Below, one piece after another: positions 45,000-53,226 of a DNA stretch of 64,000 nucleotides. The stretch comes from Lachnospiraceae bacterium (GTDB lineage Bacteria > Bacillota > Clostridia > Lachnospirales > Lachnospiraceae): the NCBI GenBank assembly GCA_902363555.1, contig CABJAM010000008.1, positions 186,001 to 250,000 on the forward strand. Direction: 5' to 3'. The notes beneath the pieces are model-generated. The model had not been told where the DNA came from. It did not search any database and worked only from the letters and a program-made list of their open reading frames with translations. Each line of letters begins with the position of its first letter. Positions within the stretch are counted from its first letter, which is position 1. Made by a program: the position numbers and the translations under genes.

Positions 45000-46194
45000 G
45001 CGCAAGCACCTCCATAAGTGCAATTCCTATTTGCTCTGCAAATAGAGGCGGAACTGCATTTCCCACCTGTGTATATCTAGGTACCTCTTTCTTTCTCCTG
45101 TCTCCTCCAGATGTGTACTTCCCCTTAAATTCATACCAATCAGGAAAACTTTGTATGCGGGCATGTTCCCGAACAGTTAAAATACGAGGTTCACAATAAT
45201 GAACTAATTCGTCTGGGATTGATGTAATTGTGGGTGCTTGCGACTTTTCATCAAGAACCGTTACTCCCCGGCGATTTAAATTTTCGACTATGTTATCATC
45301 TGGCGTTATCCGTTTACCTATCGGAGCTTGTGCAAGTAAATTTTCATGTAACGTAATTGTTGCTTTCCTATGATTAACAAAACGATGACTATCTACTGCC
45401 GCATTAACATTGATCACATTTTGCCGCATTAATTTTTGATAGCCAGATATACTAGGACCATATACGCCTGCCATAAATCCTTTTGTGTCTGGTGACGGAC
45501 AAGTTCCACATTTTTTTTCTAAATCACTAAGTGCATCATATACTGTTGTATAGCAGGTAATTCCTTTTCCCGTACAGAAGGATTCTCTATTATTTTTTAA
45601 TGTAGAAAAGACTTCTGCAGGTGAGTGATTTCTCATCGCTACAAGTATAAATCTTTTTCTTTTTTGTGGTATACCATATTCAGACATGTCGATAATCTGA
45701 TGGGCTGTTTTATATCCTAATCTTTTTAACGCTCTTTCTACATAAGTAGAATACTTTTTTGTTCCTTTTGTATTTTTAAAATTAACCGTGAAACCATGTA
45801 CATTTTCAAATATAATAGCTTCTGGCATAACAAATTTAATAAACTTAATATACGACTTTACAAGTTTATTTCGCTGATCATCTATATCGCGTTTACCTGC
45901 CATTGAAAAACCCTGACAAGGAGGTCCTCCCGCAACTAAGGTAACTTTTCCCTGTAAACGTATTAGATTGTCTTTATGTTTCTTAATAATTTCGTTAATA
46001 TCATGTTCTTTAATTTCAAGCCATTCAGGCCATAAAAAATGCGAATTTTTATCAATTAAATTGTGTTCAAATGTCGAAAAAGCATCAGCACTTTTTTCAA
46101 CAGCAAATAGGCCTGTCCATCCAGCTTTTAATAACCCTGTAGATAAGCCACCACACCCAGCAAAAATATCTATATATAAATTTTGCTTTTTCAT
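44983..46194 (-). CDS. C5-cytosine DNA methyltransferase (Dcm-like, orphan)
   Basis: This ~403-residue enzyme begins MKKQNLYIDIFAGCGGLSTG; ATG 46194 follows GAGGTG. It has motif I (DIFAGCGG), catalytic motif IV with C93 (GGPPCQGFSMAGKRD), motif VI (ENVHGF), motif VIII (QKRKRFILVAMR) and motif X (QVGNAVPPLFAEQIG). The target-recognition region lies between VIII and IX. It transfers methyl from SAM to cytosine C5 in a specific site that cannot be predicted. No restriction endonuclease gene is adjacent; the partner genes are the double-GHKL ATPase and the receiver-HEPN protein. Confidence 0.93.
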   Translation of the reverse strand: MKKQNLYIDIFAGCGGLSTGLLKAGWTGLFAVEKSADAFSTFEHNLIDKNSHFLWPEWLEIKEHDINEIIKKHKDNLIRLQGKVTLVAGGPPCQGFSMAGKRDIDDQRNKLVKSYIKFIKFVMPEAIIFENVHGFTVNFKNTKGTKKYSTYVERALKRLGYKTAHQIIDMSEYGIPQKRKRFILVAMRNHSPAEVFSTLKNNRESFCTGKGITCYTTVYDALSDLEKKCGTCPSPDTKGFMAGVYGPSISGYQKLMRQNVINVNAAVDSHRFVNHRKATITLHENLLAQAPIGKRITPDDNIVENLNRRGVTVLDEKSQAPTITSIPDELVHYCEPRILTVREHARIQSFPDWYEFKGKYTSGGDRRKKEVPRYTQVGNAVPPLFAEQIGIALMEVLAHESDR

Positions 46195-46233
46195 ACTAAA
46201 ACACCTCATTTTAGGCTATAATAATTCATATTA

Positions 46234-46262
46234 ATTATAAACTCTGCTCTTGAATAAGTCAA
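46234..46262 (-). promoter_or_regulatory. Promoter of the methyltransferase operon
   Basis: TTGACT (46262-46257), a 17-bp spacer, TATAAT (46239-46234) on the minus strand, 40 bp upstream of the methyltransferase start. Confidence 0.8.
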
Positions 46263-46280
46263 ACAGAAAGGGGATAACTA

Positions 46281-46613
46281 ATGAAAAAAGCTCATTTTTC
46301 CCGAATTTATGATAATACAACTTGGCAAGATTTACAAAATACAGTCAAACGGCAACTCCTTAATGGATGTACACCGATTCCCTACAATATTCTAGCAGAA
46401 ATTCCTATTTCAGCGGAAGAATTTAATTATTTATGTAACTCGTTACTAAAAGCAAACAAATATGTTAAAAGGTATTCTAGCGACTCTGTTATTGATTCTC
46501 AAGGAATATGGAATTGTATTGTCCTAAAATGTATTACTGATTCAAGGAACTTAGTATTATATACTGCTGGTAATCACTATCCTTTATATGCTTCTATAAT
46601 AACTTCTATATAA
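46281..46613 (+). CDS. Small uncharacterised protein divergent from the methyltransferase (DUF6329-like)
   Basis: This 110-residue soluble protein begins MKKAHFSRIYDNTTWQDLQN after AAAGGGG. An N-terminal helical part (TVKRQLLNGCTPIPYNILAE) is followed by ISAEEFNYLCNSLLKANKY and a beta-rich C-terminus (GIWNCIVLKC). It resembles small proteins annotated DUF6329 that I associate with mobile islands of Lachnospiraceae; this is from memory and only moderate. It is divergently transcribed from the methyltransferase with a 67-bp shared upstream region. Function unknown. Confidence 0.6.
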   Translation: MKKAHFSRIYDNTTWQDLQNTVKRQLLNGCTPIPYNILAEIPISAEEFNYLCNSLLKANKYVKRYSSDSVIDSQGIWNCIVLKCITDSRNLVLYTAGNHYPLYASIITSI

Positions 46614-47371
46614 TATATACACTGTTGCATCTCCAGACTTCTTGCAGCAGCAGACATTGTGGGAATATGTATAACCTGCCGTCCTATGGATCTCTGGGAA
46701 AGGACGTTTGCCGGATGAGGAACGGCCCTGTGCTTTTTTTCATGCCCTGTGAATGCCCTTTCCTCGCTAGCATTCTCCAATGGTCTAATTTTCACCAACA
46801 GACGATAATTCTTCTTAACGTTATTCATCAGGCCATACACTCATCAACTGAGTGTGTGCGAAGTTTCCGTAGGAGGGGCCTTCAGAGGACTATTTGATCT
46901 CCGTCTTTGTATCAAAGCGGTTCAACATAGCAAGCTTTTCAGCGTGCCGATCATGTCGGTACTTTCAATCTGATAGGCAAGACATTTTTTGTTTTCTGTT
47001 AAGTCCGTGGATGGCTCCTTTCTAAAACTGGGTACAAAAGCCATAGGAATTTTTCACCTATGGCATTATCTCCTGTACCTGCTATAAAGTCACGGAGGCA
47101 ACAGAAAAGGGATATTGCTCGTAAAACAATCTCCCTTTCACAGTTTTGTATTCAATTTTAAGTCCAAGCCTTATCTGTTACTGTTCGATAGACTTGATTT
47201 TATTAGTATTTACTACATCCTTATCAAAGCTTTTCAAAATCAGGTGGGCGCATTTTTATTTAAATTCCCGGAAAAATCCGCCTCCGGAATCGCAGTTCAG
47301 ATATACTGGAACTAGACGAATACGCCTTAATAGAGCGGACATGTCTCAATCCCTCTATATAGTTATGATTC
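46614..47371. other. 758-bp stretch without an intact gene; probably decayed sequence
   Basis: Short open frames occur on both strands but none has a ribosome site or a recognisable family. Fragments such as HAEKLAMLNRFDTKTEIK on the minus strand (ending near 46887) look like the tail of a lost gene. A GCCATAGG/CCTATGGC hairpin is at 47040-47064. Composition is between the AT-rich island and the backbone. This may be the scar at the island's distal end. Confidence 0.5.
47040..47064 (-). terminator. Hairpin with T-run, possibly a relic terminator
   Basis: GCCATAGG pairs with CCTATGGC around TGAAAAATT, followed by TTTTG on the minus strand. No intact gene precedes it. Confidence 0.5.
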
Positions 47372-48742
47372 TCACGTATTCGCCCGAGTCAGATTCCTCA
47401 TCCAATTAAAGCTGTTGATCTTCACAATCGCCACAAAACATTTCAATATCTGATCCGACTGCAGGCATGCGTACACCACCCAGGCCGGAGCATGAAATAC
47501 ATACAATGCGATCAGTGCCGACGGCAGGACTACGAGAAACACGAATATGGTATCCATCTTAAATACAAAGCCCACATCGCCCCCGGCCTTCACCAGTCCG
47601 GCCAGACAGGTGCCCTGATATCCCCGCCCCACGGAAACGATCGCCGTGACGATGATAAACTGCTTGGCCACAGCCACCGTCTGGTCAGTAATTTCATAAA
47701 ATCCCACAAACGTATTCTTTAATAGAAGAATGACAGCGCCGGTAAATACAGCCACAATGGCAAAAAGGACCTGCGCCGTGACCGCGTAAGATTTCATTTT
47801 CTCATACTCTCCCGCGCCAACGGTTTTACCTGTAAGTATTCCCAACGCCGCCGAAAATCCAAGAACCACCATAAACAGCAGGTTATTGAGCATTCCCGAT
47901 ATACTAACGGCCGAGGTGGCTTCAACCCCCATCCTTCCGATGATCGCAGCCTGGGAAAGCATATTGATGGCCCAAACGACCTGGCCCAGCAGTACCGGAG
48001 TTCCGTATTTAAACAGGTCGCGGGCAAGCGCTACGTCCAGAGCCCGGAAAAAATCCTTCACCTTAAGCTTCAGTTTCTGATCGATGAGCAGGACGTAGCA
48101 AAGCGCAAAGCCGGTTTCCAGTATTCTTGAGCACAGGGTCGCAATCGCCGCGCCGCGTATGCCAAGGGCAGGGAAACCCAGCTTTCCGAAAATAAGTATA
48201 TAGTTTAGTGTAATATTTGTCACCAGTGCAATGAGCGAAACATAAAGGCCCACCTTGGATTGCTCCACTGACCGCATGGCTGATATCATCATCTGTGTAA
48301 TTCCAAAAAATATGTAGGACCAGCAGACGATCTGGACATATTTGGCCCCCTCAATGATCACGTGGGGATCATTGGTAAATATAGAAATCATCTGCTCTGG
48401 AATCACCGCTACGATCACAGAGAAAAGCGTACAGACACCCACACAAAAACGAAAGGCAGTGTTTACCAGCTTGCGGATGCTTTCCGTATCCTTTTTCCCC
48501 CAATACTGGGCCGCCAGTATAAGCATTCCGCTCTCAACGCCAGTTACAAAAAACTGCAAAAAGGTCTGAAGTTGATTTCCCATATAAACGCCGCTGATCA
48601 CATACTCTCCCAGCCTTCCCACCATCAGATTGTCCGCAAAATTTACAGCAAAGGTGACGAAGTTCTGCAGAGCGATAGGAATCGCCAGGGTCACGAGCAT
48701 CCTGTAAAAATAGCGGTCCCTCACAAACAAGTGTCTTTTCAT
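47372..48742 (-). CDS. MATE-family efflux transporter
   Basis: This ~456-residue, 12-helix membrane protein begins MKRHLFVRDRYFYRMLVTLA; ATG 48742 follows GGGGGA. The two-fold repeat is visible, with FADNLMVGRLGEYVISGVYM in the first half and VLGFSAALGILTGKTVGAGE in the second. It exports cationic drugs, toxins or metabolites, coupled to Na+ or H+. It is a single gene whose stop is close to the decayed region. Substrate unknown. Confidence 0.92.
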   Translation of the reverse strand: MKRHLFVRDRYFYRMLVTLAIPIALQNFVTFAVNFADNLMVGRLGEYVISGVYMGNQLQTFLQFFVTGVESGMLILAAQYWGKKDTESIRKLVNTAFRFCVGVCTLFSVIVAVIPEQMISIFTNDPHVIIEGAKYVQIVCWSYIFFGITQMMISAMRSVEQSKVGLYVSLIALVTNITLNYILIFGKLGFPALGIRGAAIATLCSRILETGFALCYVLLIDQKLKLKVKDFFRALDVALARDLFKYGTPVLLGQVVWAINMLSQAAIIGRMGVEATSAVSISGMLNNLLFMVVLGFSAALGILTGKTVGAGEYEKMKSYAVTAQVLFAIVAVFTGAVILLLKNTFVGFYEITDQTVAVAKQFIIVTAIVSVGRGYQGTCLAGLVKAGGDVGFVFKMDTIFVFLVVLPSALIALYVFHAPAWVVYACLQSDQILKCFVAIVKINSFNWMRNLTRANT

Positions 48743-48771
48743 TGTTAATTCCCCCAAACAAATAGTTATAT

Positions 48772-48800
48772 GTAACCGTTCGGCCCCTTTGAACGGTTAC
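48772..48800. repeat. TAACAGTTC dispersed palindrome, copy 3
   Basis: GTAACCGTTC pairs perfectly with GAACGGTTAC around a 9-base loop. Relative to copies 1 and 2 one base pair has changed on both sides. Confidence 0.75.
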
Positions 48801-48911
48801 TGTTACTAATAAGTTTAGCATGTTTTTTGAAATTATTGAATAGCGCTAATGTGAAATATACGCAACTTTCAAAAATAGAAAGAATCGGCAGCCGTGCCCC
48901 CGTCTCCGCTA

Positions 48912-48942
48912 TAAAAATACCGGCAAACGCAGCGTTTACCGG
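48912..48942 (-). terminator. Terminator of the Zn/Mn-type ABC importer operon
   Basis: CCGGTAAACGC pairs with GCGTTTGCCGG around a 3-base loop with one wobble, followed by TATTTTTAT on the minus strand. It lies ~50 bp after the permease stop. Confidence 0.72.
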
Positions 48943-48989
48943 CATGGATATCGTATATCTTTATATATGCTTCACAGCATTGAGCCCAG

Positions 48990-49814
48990 CTATGCGCGGA
49001 CTCTCCCCGCAAGCTTATTTCCCACCGTCACCACTAAAAGAACGGCAATATTCACCAGCACGATGCTGGCCCCCGTAGGCAGATTGATTTTAAATGATAA
49101 TATGATTCCCAGAAGAAAACATATCATGGACAGGGCCACGGACACGCCCACCACGGCTTTAAAACTTTTCACCAGCTTTCCAGCCGTCACCGCCGGAAAT
49201 ATGATCAGGCTGGAGATCAGCAAACTTCCCATCATACGCATACCAAGCACCACGGTCAGCGCCGTCAGCAGAGCGATTACAAACTGGTAAAAGCCCACCC
49301 GGATACCGCTGGCTCTGGCAAAGGTTTCATCACAGGTAACGAGAAACAACCGGTTATAGCACAAAACGAACAGTGCGATAATGACCACAGAAAGAATCAG
49401 CGACAATGTGACATCCAGACTGCTCATGGCCAATATGCTGCCGAACATATAATCATTGATATCCACATTAAAACCGCCGGACACCGCCGTAATGACCACA
49501 CCTGCGGCCAGTGAACCTGTAGCCACCATGCCGATGGCAATATCGCCGCTGCTTTTTACCTTCTGACTGTAAAACATAATGGCGCAGGCTGCCACAATAA
49601 CAATGGGAATGGACACCGGCAATATAGGCAGCCCTAAAGCCACCGCCAAAGCTGTGGAGGCAAAACCCACATCTCCAAGTCCGTGGCCGATGAGGGAATA
49701 ACGCTTTTGTACAAGGATAACGCCCAATAAAGCAGCGCACAGTGAAATGAGCAGCCCGACCACCACAGCCCGCTGTACAAAGGTATAGGAAAACATATCC
49801 AAAAGCTCAGCCAC
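48990..49814 (-). CDS. Metal ABC importer permease (ZnuB/MntB-like, ABC-3 family)
   Basis: This ~274-residue membrane protein has about eight helices. The start is a GTG at 49814 placed 7 bases after GGAGGTGAGC; it overlaps the ATPase stop by 8 bp. The ABC-3 family motifs LIGHGLGDVGFASTALAVAL and LRMMGSLLISSLIIFPAVTA-like segments are visible. It forms the channel of a Zn2+ or Mn2+ importer with the two genes upstream. The frame stays open upstream of the GTG, but that part overlaps the ATPase gene and is rejected. Confidence 0.9.
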   Translation of the reverse strand: MAELLDMFSYTFVQRAVVVGLLISLCAALLGVILVQKRYSLIGHGLGDVGFASTALAVALGLPILPVSIPIVIVAACAIMFYSQKVKSSGDIAIGMVATGSLAAGVVITAVSGGFNVDINDYMFGSILAMSSLDVTLSLILSVVIIALFVLCYNRLFLVTCDETFARASGIRVGFYQFVIALLTALTVVLGMRMMGSLLISSLIIFPAVTAGKLVKSFKAVVGVSVALSMICFLLGIILSFKINLPTGASIVLVNIAVLLVVTVGNKLAGRVRA

Positions 49815-50505
49815 GGCGCTCACCTCCTCCGATTCCGCTGTTTTTCCATGCCGTACAGCTTCCGTCAAACTCCACTGTCTGGTTCATCACAATCACCCGT
49901 CCGGCATAATTTTCCACCTGCTCCATATCGTGGGAAGCCATGAGAATGGCGATGTGTTCCTTTTTGTTCAGACGATCTAATATCTCATAAAACTCCCTGG
50001 TAATGACCGGGTCCAGACCGGCACATGGCTCGTCCAGAATCAAAAGCCTGGGCTGCCTGCAAAATGCCCGGGCTAAAAGCACCCGCTGCTGCTGTCCGCC
50101 GGAAAGATTTCCGATGCGCCGGTCCTTAAACTGAGTCACGCCAAACATTTCCATGGATCTGGCAGCCATCCGTTTATCCTCCTTCGTATAAAAAGGAAGA
50201 CGCCGGTCACTGCGCTGGGTTCCTGATAAAATCACCTCATTCACAGTGGCCGGGAAATTTTTGTCGATCAGATGGTACTGGGAAAGATAGGCGTACTCAT
50301 TGCGGCCGATATGGCTGGTAATTTTCCCTGCCGACAGAGGCACCAGTCCAATGATCCCCTTCATCAGCGTACTTTTACCGGAGCCATTGCTGCCGATCAG
50401 GCATATATATTCGCCCTCACCCACGGAAAAGCTCACATCCTCCACGGCAAAATCCCGTTCATTGTCATATGCGATTGAAACCTGTTCCAGTTTCAGTAGT
50501 TCCAT
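49807..50505 (-). CDS. Metal ABC importer ATPase (ZnuC/MntA-like)
   Basis: This ~232-residue ATPase begins MELLKLEQVSIAYDNERDFA; ATG 50505 follows GGAG. It has Walker A LIGSNGSGKSTLM, a Q-loop in YLSQYHLIDKNFP, signature GNLSGGQQQRVLLARAF, Walker B LLILDEPCAGLD and switch His MASHDM. It powers uptake with the permease (overlapping) and the binding lipoprotein 51 bp upstream. Confidence 0.92.
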   Translation of the reverse strand: MELLKLEQVSIAYDNERDFAVEDVSFSVGEGEYICLIGSNGSGKSTLMKGIIGLVPLSAGKITSHIGRNEYAYLSQYHLIDKNFPATVNEVILSGTQRSDRRLPFYTKEDKRMAARSMEMFGVTQFKDRRIGNLSGGQQQRVLLARAFCRQPRLLILDEPCAGLDPVITREFYEILDRLNKKEHIAILMASHDMEQVENYAGRVIVMNQTVEFDGSCTAWKNSGIGGGERRG

Positions 50506-50556
50506 AAATTCACTCTCCATTCGGCATGCGCATAATGCGCAAACCTGTTTGAACTG

Positions 50557-51768
50557 TTACTCATTGAGTACTTTTCTAAGTATTTCCAGATTCTGGTCCA
50601 TCAAATCAATAAAGCTGACGCCCTGGCGAAATTCATCTAAAGACACATTATGGCCTGTAGTAAATACAGCAGTTTCTATATTGGCATCATCGGCGATGGT
50701 TTTAGCCACGGTTCCATTGGACAATTCTTCATATAAAATACATGGACTGTCATGTTCATCAATGTAATCGATCACCCGGATCATGTCTGAAACACTGGGG
50801 TCACTCTCTGCCGAGCAGCTATGATACACTGTTGCATAATTCAAACCGTACCTGGCCATAAAATAGCTGTATGCAAAACGGCCGCCAAAAACCACATCCT
50901 GCCGCACGCTGCTCTGCACCACCTCAAAAAATTCATTGTCCAGCCGTTCCAGTTGGGCCACATATTCCGCCGTCCGCGCCGCATACGCATCCTTATTGGC
51001 CGGGTCCAGGGCTGACAGCGTATCGCCCACCGCCCGGGCCATGGCCGCCGCATTGGTCATATCCAGCCAATAGTGAGGATCAAAGCCGCCGTGATGGTGA
51101 TGTCCTTCATGGTCGTGGGCATCCTCCGCTTCCACCGCATGGCCGTCATGGCCGTAAACCACTTCATTTTCCCCGTGGTCATCCTCTTCCCGCAGAGTCA
51201 CATAGCCGGACAGATCCAGTACATGGACGGATGCATCCAGACTCTCCACAATCTGAGCCGCCCAGCCCTCCATGGCGTCTCCGGTATAAATAAATACATC
51301 CGAGCGGGAAATCTTCTTCATATCCGCCGGCGTCGGGTCATACATATGCGCCTCCATCCCCGGCGATAAAAGCAGCGTCACATCCGCCAGATCTCCGGCA
51401 ATGTACCGGGCAAAATCGTATTGCGGAAACAGCGTGCAGACAACCTGAAGCTTATCCGGCGATACATTATTTGCCGCCGTGCTGTCTTCGGACATCGTTG
51501 CGCCATTTGCCACCTCGGCTGTCGGGCTGCCATCAGACTTTGTTACGCCATAGGCCGCCTGGCTGCCATCAGACATCGTTGCGCCATCGGCCGACGGACT
51601 CCCATCGGCCGACGGACTCCCCGACTGCCCCGAGGCATTCGTTTCCGCCCGCCCACAGCCGGTCACAGCCACAGCCGCCAGCATTACCACAAGAACAAGC
51701 GCCAACACCAGCCGCCTGGGCATCCGGTGACTCGTGGGCCATCCTTTCATAATCTTAAATTTATCCAT
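50557..51768 (-). CDS. Zn/Mn-binding lipoprotein of the ABC importer (ZnuA/AdcA-like)
   Basis: This ~403-residue cluster A-I binding protein starts MDKFKIMKGWPTSHRMPRRL; ATG 51768 follows AGAGG. The lipobox is AVAVTGCG. A low-complexity linker of (S/P)SADG-like repeats (~residues 30-85) is unusual. Metal ligands include His in the EAHMYDPTP region and the FDPHYWLDMTN motif. The His-rich loop (HDHEGHHHHGGFDPH) is typical of zinc-specific members, so Zn2+ is favoured. A 31-bp operator lies just upstream, fitting Zur/Fur-family control. Confidence 0.9.
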   Translation of the reverse strand: MDKFKIMKGWPTSHRMPRRLVLALVLVVMLAAVAVTGCGRAETNASGQSGSPSADGSPSADGATMSDGSQAAYGVTKSDGSPTAEVANGATMSEDSTAANNVSPDKLQVVCTLFPQYDFARYIAGDLADVTLLLSPGMEAHMYDPTPADMKKISRSDVFIYTGDAMEGWAAQIVESLDASVHVLDLSGYVTLREEDDHGENEVVYGHDGHAVEAEDAHDHEGHHHHGGFDPHYWLDMTNAAAMARAVGDTLSALDPANKDAYAARTAEYVAQLERLDNEFFEVVQSSVRQDVVFGGRFAYSYFMARYGLNYATVYHSCSAESDPSVSDMIRVIDYIDEHDSPCILYEELSNGTVAKTIADDANIETAVFTTGHNVSLDEFRQGVSFIDLMDQNLEILRKVLNE

Positions 51769-51786
51769 AAAAAAACCTCTGTTTTC

Positions 51787-51844
51787 ATTCTTATTGAAAC
51801 TTAGTTTCATTAAGAATGATACTCCAGAGATTTTCAAAAGTCAA
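51787..51844 (-). promoter_or_regulatory. Promoter and 31-bp operator of the Zn-type ABC importer
   Basis: On the minus strand TTGACT (51844-51839), 17 bp, TATCAT (51821-51816). A nearly perfect inverted repeat, ATTCTTAATGAAACT-A and its complement (51787-51817, one mismatch), overlaps the end of the -10 and the start site. Its core TGAAAC-TAA-GTTTCA resembles Fur/Zur-family boxes. Confidence 0.8.
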
Positions 51845-51851
51845 TCTTTTT

Positions 51852-52319
51852 TTAAATCAGCTTGCACACATCGATCCAGCCAAGACTTCCCGAGTACTTA
51901 AAAAGCTCATCGCAGGTCAGCTCGATCGCGCTGTTGCTGCTCCCGGCCGCCGGAAATACCGTTTCAAACCGCTGCATGGAAACATCCGTGTAAACCTTCA
52001 CCGCCGCGTCCACGGCAAACGGACACACGCCGCCGATGGCATGGCCCACCAGCGCATTGACCTCATCCGGCGAAAGCATTTTCGCTTTCATATGGAACTG
52101 GGCCTTGAACTTAGGATTATCGATTTTCGTATCTCCCGCCGTCACAACTAAAATACAGCCATCCTCGGACTTAAAGGACATGGTTTTTGCAATGCGCGCC
52201 GGCTCCGTTCCCACAGCCTGGGCCGCCAGCTCTACCGTAGCGCTGGACACATCAAACTCCAAAATACGATCCTCCATGTTAAATTGACGGAAATATTCTC
52301 TCACTTTTTCGATTGCCAT
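51852..52319 (-). CDS. YbaK/aminoacyl-tRNA deacylase-like protein
   Basis: This ~155-residue cytoplasmic protein begins MAIEKVREYFRQFNMEDRIL. The YbaK/ProX/EbsC fold is shown by ARIAKTMSFKSEDGCILVVT, TKIDNPKFK, VGHAIGGVCPFAVD and VYTDVSMQRFETVFPAAG. Such proteins hydrolyse mischarged aminoacyl-tRNA, for example Cys-tRNA(Pro) or Ala-tRNA(Pro). It lies 20 bp downstream of thiE on the same strand and may be co-transcribed with it. Exact specificity is not predictable. Confidence 0.9.
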   Translation of the reverse strand: MAIEKVREYFRQFNMEDRILEFDVSSATVELAAQAVGTEPARIAKTMSFKSEDGCILVVTAGDTKIDNPKFKAQFHMKAKMLSPDEVNALVGHAIGGVCPFAVDAAVKVYTDVSMQRFETVFPAAGSSNSAIELTCDELFKYSGSLGWIDVCKLI

Positions 52320-52339
52320 TACAAACACTCTCTTTCTTT

Positions 52340-52987
52340 TCAGCGATCCTGACCGGTTATTTTCATTGCCATAGCTTTTAAATGCACGGCTGCCTCATAA
52401 GGGTTCTCCTTGGCAAACAGTGCCGAAACCACCGCCGCACCATTCATCTTGTGTCCGGCCAGCCGTTCAATATTTGTCTCGTCAATGCCGCCAATGGCTA
52501 CCACCGGCAGGTCCACGCTGTCGCAGATCTCATCCAGCGTTTCCAGAGACATTTTTTTAGTATCCAGCTTTGTGGTGGAGCCAAACACCGCTCCGCTGCC
52601 AAGGTAATCGGCCCCACACTGCCAGGCTCTGCATGCCTGCTCCACAGTTTTCGCCGTGACGCCGATGATCTTATCCCCGCCCAGCAGCTCCCGCACGCTT
52701 CCGGCTTCCATGTCCGACTGCCCCACATGAACGCCTGCGGCGCCGCTTTCCAGACAGACCTGGATATTGTCATTGATGATCAAAGGCACGCCATACTTAT
52801 CCGTCACCTTTTTGATTTCCTTCGCTTCCTCGATAAAGGCTTCTGTGGACAGCTCTTTTTCCCGAAGCTGTACGAGCGTCGCACCGCCCCTGAGCACATC
52901 CTCCACCACATCCGCCAGACGTCGGCCATTCAGCCATGCACGGTCAGTGACCGCGTAGAGCGTCAATAATTCCGGTTTTATCTTCAT
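52340..52987 (-). CDS. thiE: Thiamine-phosphate synthase
   Basis: This ~215-residue TIM-barrel enzyme joins HMP-pyrophosphate and thiazole phosphate to form thiamine phosphate. It begins MKIKPELLTLYAVTDRAWLN. Family motifs are GGATLVQLREKELSTEAF, PLIINDNIQVCLESGAAGVH, VGQSDM and DYLGSGAVFGSTTK. The start at 52987 has GAGG upstream. No THI-box riboswitch is seen; the promoter lies ~55 bp upstream. No other thiamine gene is in the window. Confidence 0.94.
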   Translation of the reverse strand: MKIKPELLTLYAVTDRAWLNGRRLADVVEDVLRGGATLVQLREKELSTEAFIEEAKEIKKVTDKYGVPLIINDNIQVCLESGAAGVHVGQSDMEAGSVRELLGGDKIIGVTAKTVEQACRAWQCGADYLGSGAVFGSTTKLDTKKMSLETLDEICDSVDLPVVAIGGIDETNIERLAGHKMNGAAVVSALFAKENPYEAAVHLKAMAMKITGQDR

Positions 52988-53037
52988 TTTACTGCCTCGC
53001 TTACTGTAATTCATCCGTTTTCGTTCTACGATTTAAA

Positions 53038-53066
53038 ATTATAGCACACGAAAGCCGGGTGCACAA
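53038..53066 (-). promoter_or_regulatory. Promoter of thiE
   Basis: TTGTGC (53066-53061), a 17-bp spacer, TATAAT (53043-53038) on the minus strand. Confidence 0.72.
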
Positions 53067-53141
53067 TCCATTAAATGGCCCTCCGGCAGTTATATCTATT
53101 CGGTGGTCCTCCGGCGGTCAATCCCAATCAATATCCAAACG

Positions 53142-53170
53142 TTTACAACATTGAACCAAAATGCTATACT
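53142..53170 (+). promoter_or_regulatory. Promoter of the 53.2-kb lipoprotein gene
   Basis: TTTACA (53142-53147), a 17-bp spacer, TATACT (53165-53170), about 57 bp before the start codon. Confidence 0.75.
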
Positions 53171-53226
53171 AAGCTCATAGGAATCGAATAGATACAACAT
53201 ATCAACACTCAGAAAGGAGTATGCTT

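Noticed and set aside
46577..46840. 87-codon minus-strand open frame in the gap after the island
   Set aside because: No ribosome site, no recognisable fold, and overlaps the end of the DUF6329-like gene.
41530..47371. Direct repeat of the tRNA-Val 3' end marking an integrated element
   Set aside because: I scanned the island and its far side for GCCCCATTGCTTCCA-like sequence and found none, and no integrase gene is present.
52988..53037. Thiamine (TPP) riboswitch upstream of thiE
   Set aside because: The leader is too short and lacks the THI-box motifs; only a promoter is seen.
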